A DNA stretch of 64,000 nt from Icerya purchasi (Eukaryota; Arthropoda; Insecta; Hemiptera; Monophlebidae). Location: the NCBI GenBank assembly GCA_039619475.1, contig CM077116.1, positions 34,049,183 to 34,113,182 on the forward strand, given 5' to 3'. Shown here in pieces: positions 44,321-58,100 of this stretch. Each line of letters begins with the position of its first letter. Position 1 is the first letter of the stretch. The notes under the pieces were generated by a model. It was not told the DNA's origin and did no database searches. It saw only the letters and a list, made by a program, of their open reading frames with translations. The position numbers and the translations under genes are program-made.

Positions 44321-46530
44321 ACCAGTTCGAGAACCAAACATAGAACTGAGAAACACATTATGTTCCAGCCACTAAATAAAATGACGTTTCAATATGTTTT
44401 CAAACAATTTTCTGATTCAGAATGCTAAAGAAATCGAGCGTAAGATAACTTTTTTCAGGAAAAAATTGATTAAAATTAAAAATAATTCTTCAATTTTATT
44501 TCTAAAAACAAATCTGAAAGACAATAAACCCTATCAAGTTTAAATTATTTTTAGGTTTGAAATTACATTATCGTTTTTTCTCATAGTATGTAAGCTGCAG
44601 ATGTGTGGTAGTATATGTATTACTATTGTAGCAATTTCCGATGAATATGGTCGTAGGACTTTTTTTCTCTCTTCGTTGTTGTAAACAAATACATCAACGA
44701 ATTTTTACATTTTTTTGCCCCGTCAAACTACACAACTACGCATTTATAAATTAATTAATTGTAAAAAAAAAAAAAAAATGAATCTGATTAAATTATTCAA
44801 ACAATTATAATTTTAGAAATTATAATAAATTCTTGAATACAAAAGAGTAACAAGCCTATTATTTACGAAATTATTTTATGTGATAGATATCTAAGAAATT
44901 TTATCATAAGTCATACCGAACATTATAAGTAATAAAAGTACTTTAAAAATATGTAACTTTTAGTATTATATTCACTTCAAATTTTTTTATTTAGCCACAA
45001 TCATTAAACATCAAATATATTTTTATATATTCAAATACGTAAAAACAAGGAATAAAACGACAAATGTTACGTAAACAAGACATTCGTTTCTTTTTTTTTT
45101 TTTTGCTTTTTTTGGGAACAATAAGTAAGTAAATAAAAAACTTGCACATTAAAAAATTTTAATAAAAGGTCTGCGCGAACTATCACTGTTGATAATGTTC
45201 AATAGAAACAAATTTTTTAAAATCACTCATACCGTTCAATGATTTATTTATTAAGTTTATGCTTATTTTTCAATTTAAATTATAGTAATTGTTTTTCTAA
45301 CAGTTTTTGAGTTTTATATACTGCATATTATTGTTTAATTAATTTTTCGTATTACAAATTATTTCGAAATTTGAGCGGACAGTTTTTAATATTAATCCTG
45401 AACGTTACGCATTTTCGATGATTTCAGCAATTTGATTTTACTTTTGAAACAAAAAAAATGATAAACAATAGCGCTGCAGTATAACGGAACAAAAGTTTTT
45501 TCGTATAGTTTGCATTATCATAAAAATTACGCCTACTTCGCTATTTATAATTTTCTAAGTGACATACAATTTATTAACAATTCTGTTTAAATATTCAAAC
45601 CAATCGTGGCCAAGTCAGATGAGAAAATAAGAAAACTCCTGCTTGACTACAAGACTGATTGTAACTTACAACTATCTATGAAGTTTCATTGGGTGGCTAA
45701 ATGGGATGTATATGAACTAAAATAAGAAAATAAAAATACGCTAAATTATAATTATTACGTTTACGTACACAAAAGGATGTGAACGATATGTTGATGTATT
45801 TTATATATATGTTCTGAGTGCCATAAATTATATAAAAATATTATTTTCCAATTGAGCACTGAAAAAAATAATGTCTAGACCGAAATGTTCTGATCGATGA
45901 GATTAAAGTAATACGAACGTTAAAAGTAGAGTTACGCGGTAATAATTGCGATTTAAATCGGAAGTAAAATTTGATCAAAATTAAAAATTATAAAGAAGAT
46001 TGCAACAATGAAGTAAAATGTATAAGAATTAAAAAAAAAAAAAAAACTTCTTCAATTATGCCACTATAGTGCAATAAATGTTAATAACATTATATCGCTA
46101 TTGCTAAATTTATACTGAAAAGCTAAAATCAGCTTGCGTGCAAATCCGCAAAACAGTGAGACATTTTCATGTTTTCCCTTCGGTGTTTCTTTTTTCTATA
46201 TTTTTTAGCCCAATGTTACGGCGACTTTAACATTCGAATGCTCTTTTTTTTGTTCGTTCAGCGTCCTATTATACTTTTCTAATTTATATTAATTAGCATT
46301 CGGCTTCCTACTCTGCATCCTATTTCTTCTATCTTATGCTCTTTTCTGCTCTGTCTGTTATTCTTCTTATCGGTTCAAAGATTTAATTATGCGAACATTT
46401 CTAGATTTTTAGATGACCAGCTTAATAAAGAAGAAGAAAACAAAAAACAATTTTTATCATTTGTTTATATGAAAAATTAGTTTAATCTACGTTTATAATT
46501 TGTCGAATTTTCCGTCCAAAGTATTTCGAA
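44321..46530. other. Intergenic, nothing recognised
   Basis: AT-rich, with A/T runs at 44763-44778 and 46030-46046; no supported gene or element. Confidence 0.45.
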
Positions 46531-46531
46531 A

Positions 46532-46870
46532 TTGTCTTCTTGGATACTGCTTTTCTTTTTTTTTCTTTTTTACACCGTTCTCTTAATGAAAATTACTGTT
46601 GCCGAACAATTTGCGCAATTTCTACAAACGCGGAATGACACTTCTCGTAAACAAACCGCGAAATCGGACGCCGAACGAATGCGTGAATATCGCGCGCGAA
46701 ATAAATCGACGGTAGATAAACGCGATACGAAATCAGACGCCGAACGAGATAGGAAACACTTTTATCTACTTCTGTTGAATGCATACTCGCGTATGTGGGA
46801 AATCGGTCTCATTCAATGCTCTCTTATTAGTAATCAGTCGTATCCAAGTAAAGACATTAAATTTTCGTAA
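46532..46870 (+). CDS. Hypothetical ORF with repeated KSDAER motif
   Basis: An open frame of 112 codons. After a hydrophobic, probably artefactual start (the true start may be the ATG at 46589, giving MKITVAEQFAQF) it encodes KSDAERMREYRARNKSTVDK and a second KSDAER twenty-odd residues later. Similar A-E-R-x-R-x-Y-R-x-R repeats are known at the N-termini of many insect mobile-element and repeat-type DNA-binding proteins; that link is inference. GC content of the core is higher than that of the flanks. The last fifteen or so codons lie in the tandem repeat that follows. Possibly the remains of a mobile-element ORF. Confidence 0.35.
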   Translation: MSSWILLFFFFLFYTVLLMKITVAEQFAQFLQTRNDTSRKQTAKSDAERMREYRARNKSTVDKRDTKSDAERDRKHFYLLLLNAYSRMWEIGLIQCSLISNQSYPSKDIKFS

Positions 46871-47260
46871 TGCTTTTCTGTGACACTTTTCGAGTTTATG
46901 TGCCAAAGTAAAGATATAAAAATGTCAAAATTAGCCGTATGAAATCATGCGAATTCGTATGAAACTCGGAATTCATATTTCAGAATAAGCAAACGCTGAA
47001 AACGGACACTGTAATATAAACTTCGTACGAATTCTGATGAAAAAACAAAATATATTTGAATTTTCGTAACGCTTTTCTGTGACGCTTCATTTCGTGACGC
47101 TTTTCGAGTTTATGTGCCGAAGTAAAACATGAAAATATTAGTGATCAGTCGTATCTAAAAAGACATAAAATTTTCGTAACGCTTTTCTGTGACGCTCCAT
47201 TTTGTGACGCTTTCCAAGTTTATGTGCTAAAGTAAAGAGATAAAAATGTCAAAAATTACA
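46818..47260 (+). repeat. Degenerate tandem repeat, about three units
   Basis: Units share TCAGTCGTATC, AAATTTTCGTAA, GCTTTTCTGTGAC, CGAGTTTATGTGCC and AAGTAAAG. The GTAAYGCTTTTCTGTGAC element recurs at 46868, 47066 and 47176 (spacing about 198 and 110 bases). Confidence 0.8.
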
Positions 47261-47818
47261 TTGAATGTACAATTATTTTTTCATCGCACCAATATATAGA
47301 ACTACAAAGTTCCCTATCTTGATTTACTCCTTTAACTTCCCAAACATGAAAGTTATCGTAATTACTCTGAAAATTGAAATAAGTAATTTATGACATATTT
47401 ATATTTTCAAATGTACATAATTTAAAAAAAAAAAAAAAAACTTTCTAAACAACAAATTTTGCATGTGCACATATGTATAGGGTACAAGGACTACAAACAG
47501 AATTTTGTGATATACTCATATTTACCCTTAAATGATATTATTTCTTTGCGATCTCCGCCATTCGCTACGTATTGATGTGGAATAGTGGCCGCTAAATTTT
47601 CAGAATAATACAGGCTGTTTTGAGTAATGTAAGAAAATGTGAAAAAAATAATTTAGTACTACGTAAAAAATAATCATGATATGGAGCTAAGTAACATGCC
47701 AATCGCTGCATCTTGACTCTTGACGCAAAGTATATACAATCCAAAAACCAAATGGAGTAATGGATTCACTTTTTGTTACATACATAAATTCCTATATATA
47801 TATACGTGTGTGAATGTA

Positions 47819-48631
47819 TTTGTGAGTGCTTCAAAAGTAATACCCGTCTGCTATAAACTCCTTAAAAATGAATGTAACAAAAATTTAAGGAGAAATTTAT
47901 TTGCAATTTGAGTCACACTATTTCTCTATGTAGTTGAAACACCTTTTATACCGAATTTTCAACTTCCAAATACCAGTACAAATAATAATAAAAAAAAAAT
48001 CTGGGAGTTGCTATTTCAAGTAGATATTAATTTTCTTTTCTCGCGCTTCGTTAAGATTGAATCTCTTTCTAATAGACTTGGAAACTGATAGAAATCATTT
48101 GGGGTGGGGAGAGAACGCTCCCACTGGAATTTTTACAATAATTCGATGGTTGCTCTGACGACACGCGATCCCGCGTTGCCGTGGAATATTAAAAATTATG
48201 GCGAAAGCTACTTTCGTTTTTTTTTAAATCACTTTTTATAAGTTTGTTAAGGTATTTTGGTATACCTCATTATTAATTGTGGTTCCCTTAGGTAAATACT
48301 CGATGAAAAGAACGCTTTCGCATCCCAAAACACGATAGCCACCAACTTGCCGGCAGATCCATCGATCACATTCCAACACTACTGAAGATTTACTCATACA
48401 CTTCGCACCGTACACAAAACACAATTCTTCATGAAATTCTGACGATTTTTTAAACCATTCAGGCACAGGAAAACAGTTCACTTACGTTTCTAGAGAAATC
48501 TTCATGGTTTTCATATTCTACTCTAGATATTACAGATTTTTCTTTTCTAAATCTAAATACCTCTGCAGTTTTGTGCACATTCGTTGCATTAAGTTATGAA
48601 AAAACAGGTATTATTGTTGAGACACCCCTAA
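47819..48631 (-). mobile_element. Internally deleted mariner
   Basis: An 813-base element with TA at both edges. Its ends are related in inverted orientation (GTGAGTGCTTCAAAAGTAAT at the left; the minus strand from 48629 reads AGGGGTGTCTCAACAATAAT). Contains a minus-strand transposase remnant. Shorter than a full mariner by about 450 bases. Confidence 0.8.
48040..48481 (-). pseudogene. mariner transposase remnant
   Basis: The minus strand encodes VPEWFKKSSEFHEEL (resembling the family's EWYKRFKEGRE), then directly LGCESVLFIEYLPKGTTINN and YQNTLTNL (mariner Q/TVN-E-Y region). Lower down come ATIELL and PNDFYQFPSL (family: PDLAP-NDFHLFP). The segments around the first catalytic Asp are deleted, and frameshifts occur near 48235 and 48120. 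Confidence 0.75.
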
Positions 48632-48749
48632 TACATATTGAAAGGAATGTTCTTATTTAGAAGTGTTCCGAGAGCCAATGAAAGGATTTTTTTTTATAAC
48701 GACACGTTCATGTTTAATTGGATCTAATCTAATTTCCGGGCGCCGGTGA

Positions 48750-49035
48750 GAATAGATCTCGCAACTATTAGTGGAACGGCGTTCAAATACAAAGACAATA
48801 CTACAATAAATAAATGAATATGATGACGATTATGCGAAAACTTTTACTTCCTGTCAACGGAAAGGAATTTTCTTGTGACAACTCGTTAATCTATTTTTAA
48901 TTCACTCCAGATAAAAGCCCCTCTTCCATTAATGGAATTCGCGACACTAACTACGTTCAAATACTAAAATAAATCAATAAAAAGGCCGACCATCATATAA
49001 AATCTTTTACTTCTTATAAGCGGAAGAATACCGGT
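48750..49035 (+). repeat. Diverged direct duplication
   Basis: Two related stretches about 165-175 bases apart: ACGGCGTTCAAATACAAAG / AACTACGTTCAAATACTAAA and CGAAAACTTTTACTTCCTGT / TAAAATCTTTTACTTCTTAT. Confidence 0.5.
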
Positions 49036-51940
49036 ACCGATGTATTACAAAACGTCCGGTACACGGTGTATAACTGAGATGGAGCAAAGCAGAATATAAC
49101 AATATAATATTCAATTAAACAGCGATCTTTTTTTCTTCTTCGCGATGTCAGATTGTCGCTTGAGGTAACACCTTATCGATACTATCTGTGCATTGTACAC
49201 CTTGACTCGTACTATGTACGTATACATGCGAATATGTGCACATAATCTTATCCATACCGTAACTTATTATTGAATAAAGTACATTAAAAATTCATTCATT
49301 TTTCGCTTCAAATGATTTTTTTTATCAAAACTATTTTTACTTTTTTTCTCAATTTTACAAAAAAATTTCCGGATTATTCTCAATTGGCTAGTCACTCAGT
49401 ACACACACACACACAATTTAGGATATGCAAAGACGAATAAATTATCGTCTGATACATATTTGACATATTCACATATCACTATATTTTTAAAAACTGTCAG
49501 CCCGAGCAGGTGATACTGTAACACAGTATTCTGTAAAAAAAAATTAATATTTTAATTATAAACAACTTTTCAATATTTCGGAAAGAACTGAAAATTATCG
49601 CGAAAATATATAAATTTTATCGAAAATAACCGTATTATCATTGAAACTATATATAAACCGTAAATACTTTTAACGCTATTGAAAAAAGTATAAACTTCAG
49701 AAAACCACTTTATTACAATAATACAACAAATAAGTACGCTTAAATAATATAACGTCATATATGAATTTTAAGCCTATATAATTCTATTTTTTTAAAATTT
49801 CAAATAGTTATCATTAGGTTAAAGTGTAGCTTTCAACATTGTTAACGTTTAAAAACGAAATCTTTAAAATACCTACAAAATGCAGAAAAACAGAGCTATC
49901 TGTTTCTTTCTTATTTCACCTGATATTATCAGGGCTGGATTCAAAAGGAAGGCGATTTTTAATTTACCTTTTAAGCAAACTTGCATCGCGTTGAATATTA
50001 TTTTCGATAATTCAAATTAAAAACTAAAATTACTTCAATCTATAATATCGCATAATTTTTGTAATTATTAAAATACCTTTTTAACATCACGTTTATATTG
50101 TGATGTTTAGTCTTTGTTTTAAATAAACTTTTACAAACGTCAATAGTTAATTAAAATAAATAAAAGTTTATAAAATACGTCAAAAACTATGCAGCAAAAA
50201 CGGAAGTTAAAGTAATGCATAAGTGAAAAAATTAACCTTTCTAAATTGATTCGTTGAATCTAGCCCCGCTATACATGGACATTAAACGCGAAGAAATTCA
50301 AGTACGAAACTGAATAAAAATAACTCTATCCGCTACACGTTTTATGGCAATTTAAAATTTAATACGTTAATTTTCACGGTCCGCGTACTCTAAAAATTTT
50401 GCAGACAAATTCGAGAGCAGATTAATTTTTAAGTTTCGACCACGCGCAATTCAACAATTTCACTCCGGCAATTTTTTTCATCAGCAAATAAATTAGGAAA
50501 ATTGCACAGCCTTAGCTTTGGAAATATTGCTAAAAATAATTAAATATTTTTCATTTTTCGCGTTAAAAGCTCCGTGACGTGCAACATACTGTTGAACTGC
50601 ACGAATGTTTCCATTATGAAAAGTTTGTGAATGGCATCGGTCATTAGTTCTCGGTAATGATGCAAAAAAATAATTAACGAAAAGAATACGCACAAAAGCA
50701 CGGCAGACATTACATCGCAATACGCCATATAGTATAACGAAATTTGCTAATAGACAAGCGCGAAATCGGGTCTTCGGAAATGCTAATTTCAAGCCCGGTT
50801 CTATCGGTATTTCAAATTATTTTTGAAGTTTACTACTACAGTAAAAAACTGTCTCAGCTTAATTGTTGAAAACAAGCGGAGACAAAAAGAACTGATTGCT
50901 CGGTATAATTCTGAAAGATTCGAGTTTTTCATAACATTTAATAAAAAATATTCACTAATTAAGCTTTATTCTCGCTCAAAAAAAAAAAAAAGAATTTTTT
51001 TAAGTATTTAAAAATCATAAAAAAAAATTCATAGTTTCTACGCCAAATTTTTGTTTATATTACCGATTCTTAAGCAATGCATTGTAGTGTTATTTGGATT
51101 CTCGTTTATTGTATTTTAATAAATGTAAATATACAGAATTTTAAAACGCATTAATTACGGCGCATATTTTTCGGTTTTAAATTCAAAACTGAATTTACCA
51201 CTGTTATAGAAAGATTCCACCCTATCGAGAGCCGGCTGGAACTACTTCAACCTGTTCCGCACATGATATCACATTACGCGAGGAGAGGCACGCATGTACT
51301 ATGCAGAAAAGCAGTACTAAGAAAAACGATGACATAAACAATTTATAAAAACGTTCAAAAAAAAAAAAAAATCAACGATCATCACAGCAATAAAAAATAA
51401 TTTACTTTGCAGACGACTTTTTAAAATATATTCATCCAAATTTTATACAATATGCTACCGCCATCGCTTTATTCTTTTTTCTAGTGTATAAAATTAGACT
51501 ATTTATAAAATTTGCAAATCGCACGTGCAAACAGTACATGGAGAAAAATCACTAGTTTGATGTAGAGTAATAATTTATACTTAAAATATTGAAAGTCCAA
51601 AAAGGTAAAAGCCGATTGAGCATTTAGGAAAAAACAAAAATATGAACTTTCATTTTAAACGCAGGATTACGCGATAAAACAACTACCTAATAAATAAAAC
51701 GAATATTTACGTTTACATATTCATAATCGTAACGCGCCGTTGAAAGTCGTAAAATAGATATGGTAACTAATATCTAGATTGAATATTTTTTAAAAATTCA
51801 ACTGTTAGAACGCAATTATTCCCGAATGGAACGATTATACGATATAACACGCAATAGATAATTTAAAAGGTAAATTGTTCGTAATTACCGTGTTCTTCTC
51901 GTTTTGCGGCCAACGCAAAAGTAGATCAAATTTTGATTAA
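49036..51940. other. Intergenic between mariner and SLC25A44 3' end
   Basis: No supported gene. A few 60-100-codon frames (for example 50792-50493 minus) show no family features. Confidence 0.45.
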
Positions 51941-51943
51941 ATG

Positions 51944-52135
51944 CTACCATCTGATCATACTTTTATACTCGTCTTTGGTACTGATTCTTTTTATTGTTTC
52001 GTAACCTAAAATTATCGAAAAACTAAAACAAATCGATTGTACCAGCCTCGCTGAAAGACCTTTGATAAACATACGAATGCCGTCCTCATGCCAGAGACTA
52101 ACAAACGCAGTCGATATGTTCTCTGTACGCTGTAC
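51944..52135 (-). CDS. SLC25A44: SLC25A44 exon 5 (last)
   Basis: The acceptor ATCTGACAG precedes 52135. It reads VQRTENISTAFVSLWHEDGI, then MFIKGLSARLVQS, SFSIILGYETIKRIS and IRW, ending TAG at 51946-51944. It lacks an internal ATG-led frame of note and is found only by similarity to the family's C-terminus. Confidence 0.93.
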   Translation of the reverse strand, partial: VQRTENISTAFVSLWHEDGIRMFIKGLSARLVQSICFSFSIILGYETIKRISTKDEYKSMIRW

Positions 52136-55100
52136 CTGTCAGATTATTATAAATTATTACTTATATAATTATTACAAACGATCGTTTTATATTCTCGTTC
52201 GCCTTAAGAATTGTAAAATGTTGTAAATTTATTTTAAACATTATTTAAACGAAAGATTTTTTCTCGAACGGTAACGTATTTGAAAAACCGCTAAAAATTA
52301 ACATTATGAAATTACCGTAATTTGGTAATGGTAATTTTCAGTGGTTTTTGAATATCCATATTCCTCTTCCCGTAATATGAAAACAGACTCCCTTCCCTTA
52401 ATAATTTTTTGCACTGACAACTGTGATACAAGGATCACCACTTGCCGCGATCATGTTTCGCCGTGAACACTATTTTCTGCGACATGTTTTGCCGTCGGCA
52501 ACGTTGCACCGAATGACACGGTTCGCCATCCGCGTTATAATAAACAGGTGTTTTTGTATTTAAAGTTGAGGGAAAATTTTCAATTTCGCTTAATACATTA
52601 ACCTTATTTCCATTTTTACTCATCTGATTAATGCGTTGAATAAACTTATAGAATTAAAAGAAATTATAAAAATGTTTTATGACAAAACCATTATTACTAA
52701 AAGTCAAATTACTTTGCAAATATTTTAAAGCGGAAAAAATGTACGTATATTTTAAATTTAAGTATTTTATCATGTAATAACTTTATCTTAAATTTTGAAA
52801 AACTTAATTTATTTCCGTAATTGTCCATTTTTTATATAGTTGTCAGGTTCAATGATAGAACATTTATCGGAAAACATTTACGATTGCTCTGTTACCATTT
52901 ACTCAAGTATTCGTAATTTTAGTTAAGAAATATAATACAACGCATTCTATATATTATATGCTTTACTGCCGAATAAAATAGCCCAGTGTTTTACGAAAAT
53001 GTTTCACGTAAAATTTATGAAAAATTTAACATTTTCAGACCGAAATAATATATTGGCGATTTCGAACTAAGTGTAATAAAGTCATTTAATCTGGGGTTTC
53101 CCTGAAACTCGAGGAGTAGGTAGCTTACTTCATTTAGACTTCGGACGGAAGGGTTAGAAAAATTGAGATTTAAATTTAGCTGTAGGAATAATTATATTTC
53201 ACTGATATTCGTTGCACTGTATTATAATACTCAAATGTCATTTCAATTGCCAGAAAATATCGCAAGCTTGTCAGATTACTTTTTAGATCCGTACATTGGT
53301 AAACATTGAAATCAACCAAGAAGAGAGCTATCTTTAAACCTTCAATACGAAAAATGTATACACAATCGTATATTAAATTGTTGTAGAGAGAATTATAACA
53401 ATTATGCAGAAGCTGCTCATAGATGACTACAAACAGAACTGAATGTGCGGCATCCATTGATATGGCGTTTTCAGTGAAGTTCAAGAAGGTAAGCAATTTA
53501 AATACCTTGTTTTTACATTCGACATTTCATTTCGGTAAAAATTACTTTAGAAGCAAAAAAGCTTCGACATGGAATGTTGTTTTAGAAATTTTTTGGCAGT
53601 AAAATAATAAAAATTCAAGTATTAAAGGCTTACTCAAACAACAGCATGTCTACATAAGCATTATGCAAAAAATGATCAAGTTTACGATAAACATCATTTA
53701 GAAATGGTATTGATTATTTATCTACAAATTTTAGAAAATATGAAAAACAGTTCTTTTACGACATTACAAAATAGAGAACTACGTTACACTAATTTCATCT
53801 TTTGCGTGATTATTTTTTAAACGTCCGTTAACATTTTCACTTTACGGGGTTTTTTTTGTTTTTTTTAATTTTTTAAATTTAAAATCTAAATGCCGTGTGT
53901 AATTACTGAGGCTATTAAAATAGCTAGACTCAATAGAGAGGTGATAACTTATATGTTTATTATAAAATTTAAGAAAGTTCGAGTAAAATCTTATTTATTT
54001 TACAGAAGTTGGTGCGGCGGAATAGGCCTCGCGAGCTGTCACAAAAAGTGCTAGTTACATGATATTAAATAGTGTAATACCAAGTTCATTAGATCGTGAG
54101 AGTTTCATAGAGCATCGCCCGGTAATAACTCGCCTGCTTTCAAAAAAAAAGAATATCTAGAAAGTAATAAAAAAATAATAAAGACAGTTCGGGATTACGA
54201 CAACCGCAATCTGGGTGAATTCGTTAGAGGAATAACGTATAATTTAATTTTCTAATTTTAATTTTAATTATTAATTTCTGTGTTTATCAATTCAATAGAA
54301 GGCATCAAGGGTTACTTTGTAAACTAAAACAAATTTTACCAAACGATTTATATGCAGTTATGGTCTCATATTTGACTAACACAAGTTTCAATGTCAAGAT
54401 AAACTCATCATCATCTTTGTCAAATAATATAAAGGCATCAGTGGCACAAGATAGTGTACTTGGTCCGCTCCTGTATTCCATCTACACAGCGGATGTGCCA
54501 GTACTAAAGACGACAGTAATCGCTACCTTTGCGGATGATATCTGTATCCTTGCTCGGCACAAAAACCCAGTGTACGCATCCTTGCTAACACAGGAGCATT
54601 TAACCGCTATCCAGCAGTGGGCGCTTAAATGGAAGATTAAGCTAAACCATCAAAAACCCAGACAAGTAACTTTCATTTTAAACGCGCAAAACTGTCCCCC
54701 TAATACAATAAATAATCAGCGCGTAATTCAAGAAAATCACATCAAATACCTGGTTATGATATTAGATCGAAGACTTTAATGGAGAAGCCATGTATAGTTC
54801 ATCCGGCAAAAAATGGCTTCAAGAACTAAGGTTCTCAACAGCATATTAGGCAAAAAGTCACCAGTGAGTTTGCAATGCAAAAGGCTAGTTTATCTTTCAG
54901 TTATAGCGCCAGTCTGGAGATATGGATTAGAAGTATATGGAGCCATTACGAAGAGTAACCTAAATAGGGTTCAACGGTTCCAATCGAAAACGTTGAGGCA
55001 AATGGTAGACTCTCCGTATTATGTATTGAATCACACTCTACATACAGACTTAGTTGTTCCATACGTAAACGATTTATACTTGAAGCAATACAAACACTTT

Positions 55101-58100
55101 TATGAGACACTTCAACTCAATCAAAATCCAGAGATATCGAACATCAGTCGTTGGGATCAGCCAAGGAGGCTCAAAAGAACATGGGCCGGTGACGCCTTAG
55201 GCGCCAGATGCGATAGATAGCATCGTCGTTAATATTTCAGCCGTCGAACGAACAAAATCCAGCTCTATAGCAAACAGTATTAGATATCAGAAGCAGAAGA
55301 TAACTCCGTCGTTAACATCTTGGATGTGAAATGAATGAACTTCAGCTCTATAGTAATCAGTTTTTCCGATCGACTAATGCTTATGCTGCCGCTGGGTAAC
55401 TGAACATGGTGAAAAAAAAAAGAAAAAAAATAACCTCGTCAATTATGGTCTTAGGACCGGTGTGATGTAAAAAAAAAAAGTAATTTTATAAAGAGTTTGT
55501 CTTGCAGTTAATACATTTTATGAATTTGACGGCCCGGTCGCAAATAGCTATCAAATATGTTACTGCTTGAATTCAGTAATGCGTTAATTAAACAGTTTTA
55601 ATTACAACTTTAATTTTATTAAAGAATAATTGAGCCATGTTATTTTTCTAATGAGTTATATATTTTTCATCTTTATTAAATAAAGAGTCCACTAATATTT
55701 AGCGTCAAAAAACATATTTACTAATAGTTTACACAATCATCTGTAGTTATCAAATTAATAAATATATGTTAAATTTTGCTATACGTAATTTAAAATTATG
55801 CCGAAGCAACTCACCTGCAGTCGAGCTCTGATAATATCCATCGGATTGGTTATTAACGTAGTCGTAAAACCCCCCAAAGTGCCAGCTACACATTGTACAA
55901 ACAACTGAGAAATATCTTTTGGTAATACGATCCGTAATTTATCTGTAACGATTATGTTTTAAATTATACGACAGTATTATTATTTAAATAAAAATACAAG
56001 GAAAAAAAAAAAAAAGGCAGTAAAGCTGTGCAAACTTGATGTAAAAATAAAAATTCATCCTTATCCATAACACAACTATGTAATTTTAAATTTTTAGTTT
56101 TAGCGAATTGTTTATAGCACTTCGTGACGAAACTGCTTCTGATTAATTTCGAATAGTACATTTTTCAAGTTTAGTACTGCACATAAATTAATAAGCCGCG
56201 TAGTAAATAAGAAAAATTATTTCTACAAAAAATTTCAAGAGATGGCAAAATGTTATCCAAATGTTTATTTACCTTGGTACAGATGATATAACGCCCACCA
56301 AATCGCGCTATTTGGAACGTATGTACACATAGAAGCAACATAACCTCTATAAAATCCGAGAACACCATCTTGGTAGTATATAAATTGCCCTATATCGATA
56401 GCCGTGCGGAATTTCGACTTAGCCGGATCAATTGTGAATCCTAGTGGATTTAAGATTATCTGTGTATAATATAAATGCATTAAAATTATTTTTAATAAAA
56501 TAAAATTGTTGTTCAGCATAACAGTTAATAAAATGTTATCAAATGTTACAACAAAACGTGATAAACTAAAATCGAATACCGTTTACCACTTTAATGACAT
56601 AGATCGTACATATCCGAAAAAATACGTAAATTAAAATTTAATACATACATACAATATATATATATATAGATTACTAAATCATTTTTACACTAATCGTAAT
56701 AAGAAATTCCGTTACGTTTTTTGGTTATGGAAATTGCGTCACGGAAGAATGATATGAAGATTATAATGGAAATGCCTACGCAGACGTAAATTAAATTTAT
56801 TGATTTTGAAAATTTTTACATTTTTTATTTAATTCTATTAGATTATTCATTTCTTTAACATATTTTTAACCTTTTTATTAATTTTATTTTTTTAATTAGT
56901 TTGAGTTTATCTTCTAGAAATATAAATCAGCTCGAATGACAATTTTAGATATTTTCAATAGTAAGGTTCGAACGGAGTTCGATTTGAAGAAAACATCACT
57001 ACCTAACCAGGTACGCTATCATAGCTGGCTAACACCTATTTTCATAATTATCGCAATGAATGTTATGTGAACACTTCGAAATCTGCACTTGGTCGGTTGG
57101 CAACAAATAAATTAATAGAAAGTCATGTTAAGAACAGTTCTCGATGCACGTTACTAACTGCGTATTAGTAATTAATAAATAGTAAATTCAAAAATGTCTT
57201 TTATTCAAATCATAATTCAATGAATACTATAATTTCGTTTCGAACAGAACATACGTTTTTATCAAGATGTGCTCTAGTATATTATTTAATGAGAATATTT
57301 TTTAAAACTTTCTATTGTTACAATTTTAAAAAAATTTTAGTGTTTTCCCGAACATTAATGAAAAACGATTAAATGTTAAAATTATAAAATAGTTTCAAAG
57401 AAGATAAATATATAATAAATTATTCAGGGCAGGAAACTTCAGAATGATTTCAATTTATTAGGCAATTTCAAGAAAAAGAAACAGGTTATAAAAAACCGTC
57501 ATTCTTTTCCGTTGTTTAAATAGTGTCGTGTAATTTAATAGGAACGTTTTTTTAAAAAGGATTAAATTATTCTAAAAATATTTCACACTTTAGAAATATC
57601 CTATAGGCGTATAATTTGCCACTATCGTCACGGGTTTATAAATACTCTCTGATTACATGTAAATTATTATTATAATCGGGAATACCGAAATTCATCTGTA
57701 TAAAAAATTTCGTGCCTTGTACTGAAATAAAAATAATAAAATAATGTATAGAAACGGTACAGCGCTTCGATTTACAAGTATTTCTTAGCCATAGAATGAA
57801 CTTCCTTCATGATTATTCTTTAATTAAAATCAAACAAAAAAATGTTTAAAAAAAGAAAGAATAAATAACGAGGATGTGTCAAGAACTGTTATTGGCTCGA
57901 CTTTCTATTAATTCCTTCTTTGCCGACCGAACAAGTGCAGAGTTCAAAGTGCCGTTCTTATCGCATTCATTACAATGCTTATGAAAATAAGATAGCTAGC
58001 TACAATAGCATGGCGGTTAGGTAGCGATGTTTCCTTCAAGTGGAATTCTGTTCAAGCCTCACTATCAAAATTATCGAAAATTATCACTTGAGCTGATTTA

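Noticed and set aside
50493..50792. 99-codon minus-strand open frame
   Set aside because: No domain, signal or splice logic; composition is like the flanking intergenic sequence.
53176..53496. 106-codon minus-strand open frame, tested as the missing SLC25A44 exon
   Set aside because: No carrier motif; the true last exon was found at 52135-51944.
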